Of a stretch of DNA of 42,330 nt, positions 25,816-34,529 are shown one piece after another. Position 1 is the first letter of the stretch. Each line of letters starts with the position of its first letter. Origin of the DNA: Chloroflexota bacterium (GTDB lineage Bacteria > Chloroflexota > Dehalococcoidia > Lucifugimonadales > Lucifugimonadaceae); NCBI GenBank assembly GCA_027623795.1, contig JAQBUX010000004.1:1-42330 (forward strand), read 5' to 3'. A program made the position numbers and the translations under genes. Under the pieces are notes generated by a model. The model was not told where the DNA came from. It made no database searches and was given only the letters and a program-made list of their open reading frames with translations.

Positions 25816-28661
25816 CGCAGTCTGCGGGCTGGCAGGCCAGTCTCAACGAACCTCTTGATGAGACCGTAATGGTGGCCCTGGACCTGGAGACGACCGGGCT
25901 CGACGCTCGGTCAGACAAGATCATCGAGATCGGCGCCGTCAAGTTTCGCGGTGAGACGGAGATAGAGCGCTACAGCGCCCTGGTCGACCCGGGCCGGGAT
26001 ATTCCGCCGTTCATCACGGATTTGACCGGTATATCCGATAAGGATCTCGCAGGCGCCCCGTTGATTGAAGAGATCGTCCCCGGCCTGACGGAGTTTCTCG
26101 GGGATCATCCGATGGTCGGCCACAACGTGGCGTTCGATGCCGGGTTCCTCGCACGCAACGGCGTGCCACCGCGCACCCAGACCTTTGACACATATGACCT
26201 CACCTATGCGCTGATGCCAGAGGCGGTCGAGTACAACCTCGGTGGCCTCGGCATCGCCATGGGCCTCGTGCACGACAACCCGCACCGGGCGTTGTCGGAC
26301 GCGCTTGTGACGCGCGATCTGTTCCTTTTGATGTTGAAGAAGCTCGCGGAGCTTCCAGCCGGAATTCTTTCCGAGTTCAGCCGGTTGGCCGCCGCATCGG
26401 GCTGGACGACGGGGGTGTTGGCGGGACGGCTTCTCGATCACATGGACGCCGCGATCACGCTCCAGGCCACGCGCGAAATTGTCCCGAACGCGAGCGAACT
26501 GAGCAGTCGATTGCGCGCTACATCCAGACCCAGCGTGAAGCCCGGAGACGCCGCCGCAGACGATGCCATCGTGCGGCCGGCGATCGCTGACATTTTCGGA
26601 AGCGAGGGTCATCTCTCGCGTGAGTTGGCCGGGTTCGAGCACCGATCCCAGCAGGAGCGGATGGCGGAGGCGGTCGCGACCGCGATCGAGGACGGAGAGC
26701 ACCTTATCGTCGAGGCCGGCACAGGTGTCGGAAAGTCACTTGCCTATCTCGTGCCCGCTGCGCTCCACGCGCTTTCGGGCGGCGGCACCGTTATCGTCTC
26801 GACGAATACGATCAACCTGCAGGAACAGTTGATCGCGAAGGACATCCCGGCGGCGAAGTCGGTGTTGAGCGCCATCGGCTATCCCGAGGACGCACTCACG
26901 GCCGCACAGCTAAAAGGCCGTTCAAACTACCTGTGCTTTAAACGCTGGAGCCACGCAAAATCGGCCGCCGATATGCCGGTCGCGGAAGCCCGGCTCCTCG
27001 CTAAAACGATGGTCTGGTTGGAGTCGACAGCGGCCGGTGATCGCGGTGAGTTGCGTCTGAATCGCGACGACCAGGCCGAGTTCACGCGACTGTCTTCACA
27101 GGGTGCGCGTGGCTGTCCTTCGCCGGACGGCCCCTGTTTTCTCCGCACGGCGCGCGCCCGGGCGCACAGCGCAAACATCGTCGTCATCAACCACTCTCTG
27201 CTACTCGCCGATCTGGTCATGGGAGGGGGTCTTCTCCCCGAGCACGACGCGTTGATCATCGACGAGGCGCACCACCTGGAGTCTGTCGCCACAAACCATC
27301 TCGGATTCCGGGTGGAGCAGCGGCAGATAGAGGCCGACCTGGGCGGCCTGTCCGGGGATCGAGGAACCGTAAGCGACGCCATACGAGGGTTGCGGGCGGC
27401 CGGACAGGCGGACCCGGCGACGGAATCGCTGGCCACCGGCCTTCTTGAGATGGTCGGCAGGACCCGTACAGCGACAACCGAGCTATTCCGCTCCCTACGC
27501 GAGACCATGACGGCGGTCACGCCCGGCCGAGGATTTTCGGGAAGTGACGTCAGGATCACCGAGGGAACCCGGCAGCAACCGGCCTGGTCAGACTTGGAGA
27601 TCGCGTGGGAGAACTTTGATCTCGCCGCATCAACCGTGTCGCTGGGGCTCCGGGATATCGGTATCGCGATCGACAGGGCCCCCGTCTCGCTCGCCACACG
27701 CGAGCTTGAGGCGGTTGGACTGAACGTGGCCGCCCTCCTTGAATCGATGGAACTGTCGAGGAGGGGACTTCGGCAGGGGATACCGGAGCCCGAGCAGGGC
27801 ATGGTTTGCTGGCTGTCCTCGCGCGGTCCCAACGGTCCGATCGCCGTCAGCGGTGCACCCCTGGCCGTGGGTCCTTCGCTAAAAGAGGCGCTGTTTGAAC
27901 GCGAACGATGTGTCGTCCTGACCAGTGGGACGCTCGCCGATGACGGTCGTTTCGACAGAATCAGGTCTACGCTCGGTATCGAGGGTGGGCGTGAGATAGC
28001 TCTCGGCTCGCCGTTCGATTTCAAGAAGGCGGCGCTCGTACTCGTGCCGGGCGACATACCGGAGCCGAATCGTCCCGGGTTTAACGAGGCCGTCGCGCAG
28101 GCGATTACAGAGGTTGCAGCGGCGCTCAACGATCGCGTGCTCGTGTTGTTCACATCCAACTCCGCCCTCAACGCCGCGCGGGGCGCTATCAAACCCGCAC
28201 TCCAGGCGCAGGGCGTAAAGGTCGTCGCGCAGGGGATCGACGGCCCTCCACACCGCGTGATGCGCGCTCTGGACGCAGAGAAAGCGACCGTCGCACTGGG
28301 AGCCGCGAGCCTGTGGGAGGGTGTGGACCTGGAGGAATCTTCGATCGCCGCGTTGATGATCGCCCGGCTGCCGTTCCCCGTTCCGAGCGACCCCGTATTT
28401 GCCGCCCGCTCCGAGCAGTACGACGACGGTTTTGGCGACTACGCCGTTCCGGAAGCGGTCCAGCGGTTCAGGCAGGGATTTGGGCGTCTCATCCGCAGCC
28501 GGTCAGATCGCGGAGTGTTCATCGTCCTCGATTCCCGGATGGCGACGCGTGGGTACGGCGCCGCCTTCCGTGACGCTTTGCCCGGTTGCGATGTCGAGAT
28601 CGTACGTTCGTCTGAACTCGCAGCGCGTGTCACCCGGTGGCACAAAGAGGCGCGTGCGTGA
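25812..28661 (+). CDS. dinG: DnaQ-like exonuclease/DinG-family helicase fusion
   Basis: N-terminal VALDLETTGLDARSDKIIEIGAVKF; helicase IVEAGTGVGKSLAYLVPA, LIIDEAHHLES, LGAASLWEGVDL, RQGFGRLIRSRSDRGV. Confidence 0.94.
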   Translation: MTQSAGWQASLNEPLDETVMVALDLETTGLDARSDKIIEIGAVKFRGETEIERYSALVDPGRDIPPFITDLTGISDKDLAGAPLIEEIVPGLTEFLGDHPMVGHNVAFDAGFLARNGVPPRTQTFDTYDLTYALMPEAVEYNLGGLGIAMGLVHDNPHRALSDALVTRDLFLLMLKKLAELPAGILSEFSRLAAASGWTTGVLAGRLLDHMDAAITLQATREIVPNASELSSRLRATSRPSVKPGDAAADDAIVRPAIADIFGSEGHLSRELAGFEHRSQQERMAEAVATAIEDGEHLIVEAGTGVGKSLAYLVPAALHALSGGGTVIVSTNTINLQEQLIAKDIPAAKSVLSAIGYPEDALTAAQLKGRSNYLCFKRWSHAKSAADMPVAEARLLAKTMVWLESTAAGDRGELRLNRDDQAEFTRLSSQGARGCPSPDGPCFLRTARARAHSANIVVINHSLLLADLVMGGGLLPEHDALIIDEAHHLESVATNHLGFRVEQRQIEADLGGLSGDRGTVSDAIRGLRAAGQADPATESLATGLLEMVGRTRTATTELFRSLRETMTAVTPGRGFSGSDVRITEGTRQQPAWSDLEIAWENFDLAASTVSLGLRDIGIAIDRAPVSLATRELEAVGLNVAALLESMELSRRGLRQGIPEPEQGMVCWLSSRGPNGPIAVSGAPLAVGPSLKEALFERERCVVLTSGTLADDGRFDRIRSTLGIEGGREIALGSPFDFKKAALVLVPGDIPEPNRPGFNEAVAQAITEVAAALNDRVLVLFTSNSALNAARGAIKPALQAQGVKVVAQGIDGPPHRVMRALDAEKATVALGAASLWEGVDLEESSIAALMIARLPFPVPSDPVFAARSEQYDDGFGDYAVPEAVQRFRQGFGRLIRSRSDRGVFIVLDSRMATRGYGAAFRDALPGCDVEIVRSSELAARVTRWHKEARA

Positions 28662-29551
28662 CCGGCCGCGTTGAAGGGGGAGTCGATCTCCGAAGCGAGA
28701 CGTTTTTGCCGGTCGATGAGTTCGATCTCCCGGGAACCGTGGACGGCGGGCAGGCCTTTCGATGGCGACCGCTCCCGGACGCCGCCGGATATCGTGGCGT
28801 TATCGGTCGCTCCGTTATTGAGGTTAGGGGCGCGGACGGCGGTCTAACGGTTCGTGTCGCGTCGGGCCAGGATTCGACGACGGACCTGATCGGCTTCTAC
28901 CTGGGCCTTGAGGATGACCTCGACGCGCTTCGGGCGAAGTACGCCTCCGACCCCGGCCTTGGGCCGGCGATGTCCGGCTATCTCGGGCTGCGCCTGCTTC
29001 GACAAGACCCGTGGGAGTGCCTCTGCGGCTTCATCTGTTCCGCGACATCCAACATCCCCCGGATCAAGTTGAATATGGGCCGGCTGGCTGCGACGTTCGG
29101 GGAGCGTATCGGACCCGGGGATGACGATTTCGCCTTTCCTGGGCCGGCGGCCGTCGCCGCGGCGGGGGAGCAGGCAGGGCGTGAACTCGGGTGGGGTTTT
29201 CGGGCGCGGTACCTCGAGCGCGCGGCGATCACGGTCGCCTCCGGCAGACTCGCGCTGGATACGCTGCTCGACATGTCGTACGAAGACGCGCGGGAAGCGC
29301 TCGTATCGTTGGATGGAGTTGGGCCAAAGATTGCGGACTGCGTTCTGGCGTTCTCGTTACAAAAGGGAGAGGCGTTTCCGGTCGATCGGTGGGTTCGGCG
29401 GGCGATGGAGGAGTGGTACGGGGCGTCCGAGAAGATGAGTAACGACGAGATCGGCCGGATAGCGCGGGAGCGTTTCGGTGAAGACGCGGCGTACGCCCAG
29501 CAGTACCTGTTCCACCGCCAACGCCTCGCGGCGCGGGCCATGACGCCGTAG
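28658..29551 (+). CDS. OGG1-type 8-oxoguanine DNA glycosylase/AP lyase
   Basis: VDGGQAFRWRP; DPWECLCGFICSATSNIPRI; HhH-GPD LDGVGPKIADCVLAFSLQKGEAFPVDRWVRR. GTG 28658 overlaps the dinG stop. Confidence 0.9.
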   Translation: MTGRVEGGVDLRSETFLPVDEFDLPGTVDGGQAFRWRPLPDAAGYRGVIGRSVIEVRGADGGLTVRVASGQDSTTDLIGFYLGLEDDLDALRAKYASDPGLGPAMSGYLGLRLLRQDPWECLCGFICSATSNIPRIKLNMGRLAATFGERIGPGDDDFAFPGPAAVAAAGEQAGRELGWGFRARYLERAAITVASGRLALDTLLDMSYEDAREALVSLDGVGPKIADCVLAFSLQKGEAFPVDRWVRRAMEEWYGASEKMSNDEIGRIARERFGEDAAYAQQYLFHRQRLAARAMTP

Positions 29552-29590
29552 GCGCGGATAGTCCTCGGGCCTCAGCGCTCTTCGAGAACA

Positions 29591-30412
29591 TCAGGGCGCG
29601 GGATACCGCCGGGAGAGTGGTGAATCTCGGTCCTGGGCCGGGGTGGAGGCGGGTCGCAGCCACGACGTGTAGTGGCCGATGGGCTCGTACCCGATTCGCC
29701 GGTACATGGGCGCCGCCATGTCTGAAGGTTGGAGCCAGGACGGCAACTCCGGTTCCGCGGCCGCCGCTGCCCGCGTTATAGCCTCTCCGAATCCCTTGCG
29801 ACGGTGCTCCGGCGCCGTTGCGACCCCGTAAACGCCGACGACGTCGCCAGACACGTATGCCATCGCCGCCGTCACGGCCGCGCCATCGACGCGTCCAACG
29901 AAAACGTGCATCCGCGGGTCCTCGAGGACTCCGGGTGCGTGAATCCCGAATGATCCAACCGATTCCAACAACTTCTCGCTGCCGAAACCGCGGGCGCTTA
30001 CATCCTCGAACTCCTTGAGGCCGGCGGCATCACGAACGCGCTCGATAACCAGCCCGGGGGTTGGAAGGGACTCGTCGCCCGCGATAGCCGCCGGCGGTCG
30101 CCAGTACCAGTCGTTCACCGCGCCGTATGGCGACGGCGAAAACCCTCGCTCTCCGAGCTTCAATGAGTCCCACGTATCGGCGACAACGAGCGGGTCTCCA
30201 GACCGGCGACCAACAAATGCGTCCATCTCTTCAGACTGCAGATGACCTTCATCGCGCGATCCCAGCGGGATGGCCATCAGGTAGATGACGCCGGGTCCGG
30301 CTTCGCAGGTCCACAACGCGCCGGTACGCCGTGTCGGCCGCCCCAATGCAATCAGCGAGGCGTCGTGCCAGTCCGCAAGATTGGAGGCGGCGGCCGAAAT
30401 CCGGTCTATCAC
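29591..30412 (-). CDS. GNAT-family N-acetyltransferase
   Basis: VFVGRVDGAAVTAAMAYVSGDVVGVYGVATAPEHRRKGFGEAITRAAAA; MYRRIGYEPIGHYTSWLRP. Confidence 0.88.
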   Translation of the reverse strand: MIDRISAAASNLADWHDASLIALGRPTRRTGALWTCEAGPGVIYLMAIPLGSRDEGHLQSEEMDAFVGRRSGDPLVVADTWDSLKLGERGFSPSPYGAVNDWYWRPPAAIAGDESLPTPGLVIERVRDAAGLKEFEDVSARGFGSEKLLESVGSFGIHAPGVLEDPRMHVFVGRVDGAAVTAAMAYVSGDVVGVYGVATAPEHRRKGFGEAITRAAAAAEPELPSWLQPSDMAAPMYRRIGYEPIGHYTSWLRPASTPAQDRDSPLSRRYPAP

Positions 30413-31672
30413 TCAGTTGCTCGCTTCACCCTTCGTCAAGATCGGGAGCCGGCGCTTGACCAACATCAACTCGTCGTCACGGGTGCCCACGGCCCTGTCC
30501 AGTCTGGCGCGACGAAGTTCAATAAGCATCTGGCCAACCAGAGGGCCTTCCGGCACCCCGGCCGCGAGCAAGTCATCCCCGGAGAGCAGGGGTTTCTTAA
30601 ACCGCAACTCCCCCAGCCATGACTGGAGCGCGGCCCTCTGACGGGTTGCCGGGGCGAGTTGGAGTTGCGCTTCAAGCGCGGGAACCGGGAAGTCGGCGAG
30701 GAGCTCCGCTATCTCACTTGGTCGCAGGTCAGACCGCTCAAGGACGGTGGCGATCTCCCGGTATGCGGGTCCGGTTTCAAGCGCTTCCCGCCATTCCTGT
30801 GGCGGCTCTATTCGAGCCACCAGGGATATTGCTTCGGCGCGGGTAAGGCCCGCTCCGATCAGCGCGACGTGGAATAGGGCGTCGCGTTCAGGTGTGTCTG
30901 CGATGGCCCTGAGCGATCTCTCGCCGATGCGAAACGCCGGAGAAATACAGCCGAGGACTCCCAGCTCGTCCGCCCGTCTCAGTGCCGGAACGCGGGAAGG
31001 TTCGGCAAGGATGTGGCGTACTTCCGCCAGTACGCGAGCGGCGGAAACGGCGTCGAAATGGGCGCAACCACCACGTAGGTCCTCTTCCGTGCTCGGCTGC
31101 AACCGGAAACCCAGGCGGGCCTCGTAACGCACCGCCCGGAGGGCACGCGTCGGGTCGTCCACAAAGCTGTCGGGGTGGAGGGTCTTCAGGCGGCGCGTCG
31201 TCAGGTCTGACATGCCGTTGTGCAGATCGATCAGTTCGCCCCAGCCGTTTTCAGAAAGGTCGATAGCCATGGCGTTGACTGTGAAATCGCGACGCGCCAG
31301 GTCTTCGGCGATACCGGCGGGCTCGACCTCCGGGAGTGCGCCGGGGTTTGCGTACGTCTCGGACCGCGCCGTTGCGATGTCGATCGATATCGCCGCCGTT
31401 TCGACGACGGCGGTCCCGAACTCGGACAACTTGCTAACCCGGCCGCCCAGCTCATTTGCGAGCGCGGCGGCGAATCCCGGCCCGTCGCCGACCACAGAAA
31501 GATCGACGTCGCCCGCGCCCTCGCCGCGTAAAAGGTCGCGGACGAGACCCCCCACCAGGTACAAATTTTTGACGGCCACAGGCTCCCGCGACGCGACGCG
31601 CGCCCCGGCGCGAATGACCTCCATGACGGGTCTCGGCAGAGAGCGGTCCATAAGCGTGGAGACGTTGGGCAT
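30413..31672 (-). CDS. cca: CCA tRNA nucleotidyltransferase/poly(A) polymerase family protein
   Basis: LYLVGGLVRDLLRGEGAGDVDLSVVGDG; IAEDLARRDFTVNAMAIDL; DDPTRALRAVRYEARLGFRLQP. Confidence 0.88.
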   Translation of the reverse strand: MPNVSTLMDRSLPRPVMEVIRAGARVASREPVAVKNLYLVGGLVRDLLRGEGAGDVDLSVVGDGPGFAAALANELGGRVSKLSEFGTAVVETAAISIDIATARSETYANPGALPEVEPAGIAEDLARRDFTVNAMAIDLSENGWGELIDLHNGMSDLTTRRLKTLHPDSFVDDPTRALRAVRYEARLGFRLQPSTEEDLRGGCAHFDAVSAARVLAEVRHILAEPSRVPALRRADELGVLGCISPAFRIGERSLRAIADTPERDALFHVALIGAGLTRAEAISLVARIEPPQEWREALETGPAYREIATVLERSDLRPSEIAELLADFPVPALEAQLQLAPATRQRAALQSWLGELRFKKPLLSGDDLLAAGVPEGPLVGQMLIELRRARLDRAVGTRDDELMLVKRRLPILTKGEASN

Positions 31673-31860
31673 GGCGAAGGGAAAGCCTGAGCAGGACGGG
31701 GTTTGGGTGGGAGTGTCAGTCTACCGAAGCCGCCCGATCCGGCCGTCCGGAAACCGGGTACCTGTAACCAGACTTTTGACCGGGGTTCCGGCCATAACTA
31801 GACTGTTGTGGCTTCCGACATTTTTGTGGGTCGGATGCAAGCATGTCTGGAGGGCTCCAG

Positions 31861-32502
31861 TTGGTTACGACCACTCCGATCAAGACCGAGATTTTTATCG
31901 ACTTCACCTGACCGTGGGTCAAACAGGCGGGCAGTTGGCTCGCCGACGTCAAAGAGGCGATGGGTGACGATCTGCAGATCACCTGGCGGAGCTTCGCCCT
32001 CGAACAAGTGAACAGCAAAGAAGGCGACGACTGGAAGGCCTGGGAGCAGGGCCCGGATTACGAGAGCCGTGGATTGCTCGCGCTGTGCGCTGGCGAGGCG
32101 TCAAAGAGTCAAGGCGACAAGCTCCACAACAAGTTCTTCATGAACCTGCTTGAGGCGCGGCACGTGGACCGCAAAGACGTGCGCGATCGTGAGGTCATTC
32201 TCGAGATCGCCCGTGATAGCGGCCTGGATCTGGAAAAGTTCGAGAAGGAACTCGACGATCCGGAGACGCTCAAGAAGGTTGGAGCGGACCACGAACGGGC
32301 CGCCGAGCTTGGAATTTTTGGCACGCCGACTTTCGTGTTCGAAGACGCCCCGCCGACCTTCGTAAAGACTTACACGCCGCCTAAAGAAGAGGCGGTGGAT
32401 ACGTTCAAACACTTCCTGGCCCTGTCGATGGGCAGCAAACTGTTCGGCGAAATCAAGCGCCCGCAGCCGCCGTGGCCGCGTGGCGTTTTCGACGACAAAT
32501 AG
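31861..32502 (+). CDS. DsbA-family thiol:disulfide oxidoreductase, candidate selenoprotein (Sec at TGA 31909-31911)
   Basis: TTG 31861 with GGAGGG 7 nt upstream. Reads (M)VTTTPIKTEIFIDFT-[TGA]-PWVKQAGSWLADVKEAMGDDLQITWRSFALEQVN...ELGIFGTPTFVFED. The track reports only the part from 31960. Confidence 0.8.
31926..31944 (+). promoter_or_regulatory. Candidate bacterial SECIS stem-loop
   Basis: GGCGGGC-AGTTG-GCTCGCC: 7 bp with one G-U pair. The apical loop starts 21 nt after TGA and has G as its second base. Confidence 0.65.
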
Positions 32503-32522
32503 ATAGGCGAATAGAGGATCTC

Positions 32523-33254
32523 GTGCTCGGGGATGTGGTCGATGAGGCACGTCTGGACGAGCTTGAGGAGCGACTGGGTGTCCGGTTCAAGGACAGGTCG
32601 CTGCTCAGGCTTGCCCTGACCCACAGTTCGTACCTGAACGAGAATCCTGACGCGGAACTGGAGTCAAACGAACGGCTGGAGTTCCTGGGCGACGCCGTGC
32701 TTGATGCGGCGATAGGGCACCGTTTGTTCCACGAGGTTCCGGAGGCGCCTGAAGGCGAACTCACGGCGATCAGGTCACACGTGGTTCGCGAGCGGGCTCT
32801 GGCCGCTGCCGCCGGCCGGCTGGGTCTTGGCGACTTCCTCACGCTTGGCCGCGGTGAGGCGGCAAACGGCGGTCGTGATAGGCCGTCTATCGCCGCTGAC
32901 GCCTTCGAGGCGGTCGCCGGGGCCGTGATGGAAGATCAGGGATACGAGGTTGTTTCGAGTTTCGTGCTCCGATGCCTGGAACCGGAACTGGCGGCGGCGC
33001 TCAACGCAGAGTCGTCAAAAGACCCGAAATCGCTTCTCCAGGAGCGTGTTCAGGCCGATGGCTCTCCGCCGCCCGAATACAGGCTGCTTGCCGAAGACGA
33101 GCATGACGAAGCCGGCCGATTCACTGTCGAGGTGGTCGTCTCCGGAGTTTCGGTGGCGAGGGGCGTGGGGCGTCGCAAATTGGACGCTGAACGCATAGCG
33201 GCGCGCCGGGCGTTGGAGCTACCTTCGTTAATCGATAGCGCCGAAGCGGAGTGA
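32523..33254 (+). CDS. rnc: Ribonuclease III (GTG start preferred)
   Basis: LALTHSSYLNENPDAELESNERLEFLGDAVLDAAIGHRLF; DAFEAVAGAVMEDQGYE; C-terminal dsRBD. GAGGA precedes GTG 32523. Confidence 0.95.
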   Translation: MLGDVVDEARLDELEERLGVRFKDRSLLRLALTHSSYLNENPDAELESNERLEFLGDAVLDAAIGHRLFHEVPEAPEGELTAIRSHVVRERALAAAAGRLGLGDFLTLGRGEAANGGRDRPSIAADAFEAVAGAVMEDQGYEVVSSFVLRCLEPELAAALNAESSKDPKSLLQERVQADGSPPPEYRLLAEDEHDEAGRFTVEVVVSGVSVARGVGRRKLDAERIAARRALELPSLIDSAEAE

Positions 33255-33339
33255 TAGCGGCCGCTCCATCGGCGGCGTAATTCGCAGCCGAAACTTTACG
33301 CGTCTCGACTTTGGTTAGCTTCCAGTACGGCCCGAACGG

Positions 33340-34311
33340 GTGGAGGAGATCGAACTGCTACGACTGTTCCGACGGAAAGGTAAGACGGAAGCCAGCGCAT
33401 CGCGGACCGGGGCGCTCTGGTCGCGGTCGATCGGCGCACTGTTCAGGCGTACCGCGCTCGACGACGACTTCTGGGACGAGCTGGAAGAGTCGCTCATCGT
33501 CGCAGACGTTGGCGCTTCCACAACGATGGAACTGCTTGACGCCGTACGCGACCGCGCCGCGGAGCTGGGCGCGAAAGACCCGTCGGACGTCCGCGGAATC
33601 TTGCGCGATGAGATGACCACAAGACTCCAGACCTCCGTTGAGGGAGCGGGACTGGCCGATGGCCCGGATACGGTCGTGTTGATCGTCGGGGTGAACGGCG
33701 CGGGGAAGACGACGACGATCGCCAAACTGGCGTACACGGCGAAGGCCAACGGTCAGAAGGTGATTCTCGCCGCTGCCGATACGTTTCGGGCCGGAGCCAT
33801 CGAACAGCTTCAGACCTGGGGCGCTCGGGTCGGGGTAGACGTGATCGCACATCAGGCCGGCGGAGACCCGGGAGCGGTGGCTTTCGACGCGATGGAGGCG
33901 GGCAGGGCGCGCGGGGCCAACCTCGTCATCATCGACACGGCGGGGCGGCTGCACACGAAGACCAACCTGATGGACGAGTTGAAAAAAATCAGGGGTATCG
34001 TCGCCCGGCAGGCCGGGGATTTCGACCAGCGTGTGCTACTGGTCATCGACGGCACGACCGGCCAGAACGGACTGCTGCAAGCACGCGCATTCACCGAGGC
34101 GGTCCAGTGCGACGGCGTTATCTTGACCAAGTTGGACGGAACGGCACGCGGAGGCATCGTACTGGCCATCGCAGGCGAGCTTGGTCTGCCGGTCCTGTTC
34201 GTGGGGACCGGCGAGTCTCTCGATGATCTGGCCGCTTTCGACCCGGACGAGTTCGTTGACGCTTTGCTCCCGGAGTTTTCATCGGAAGGTTCAGGGGAAA
34301 ACTCGGGCTAA
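33340..34311 (+). CDS. ftsY: Signal recognition particle receptor FtsY
   Basis: VVLIVGVNGAGKTTTIAKLA; AADTFRAGAIEQLQTW; VIIDTAGRLHTKTNLMDELKKI; TKLDGTARGGIVLAI. Confidence 0.96.
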   Translation: MEEIELLRLFRRKGKTEASASRTGALWSRSIGALFRRTALDDDFWDELEESLIVADVGASTTMELLDAVRDRAAELGAKDPSDVRGILRDEMTTRLQTSVEGAGLADGPDTVVLIVGVNGAGKTTTIAKLAYTAKANGQKVILAAADTFRAGAIEQLQTWGARVGVDVIAHQAGGDPGAVAFDAMEAGRARGANLVIIDTAGRLHTKTNLMDELKKIRGIVARQAGDFDQRVLLVIDGTTGQNGLLQARAFTEAVQCDGVILTKLDGTARGGIVLAIAGELGLPVLFVGTGESLDDLAAFDPDEFVDALLPEFSSEGSGENSG

Positions 34312-34529
34312 TCGGCGCACCCGCGACGAGTCTCCTACTCCTCGATCTTTCGTAATCTAGAAAACGACAAGTCCGGGCCGCCAGGCCACCAGCTGCCGGT
34401 CCACGCCTCAACACTCGTGGTGGAGCCTTAACTCAAGCGGCCACCGCACGGCCGGGCGCTACATCAGGTTTTCCGTACTTCCCTGCAAAACAGGGCGCCG
34501 CGAGATATCGGGAAAGACGCCGACATTCC

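Noticed and set aside
26927-28192. 421-aa minus-strand ORF inside dinG
   Set aside because: Antisense to the helicase motifs; low-complexity R/S/P-rich translation.
31960-32502. ATG 31960 as the true start of the DsbA-like gene
   Set aside because: It would remove the first beta strand and catalytic motif of the thioredoxin fold; the upstream frame supplies both.
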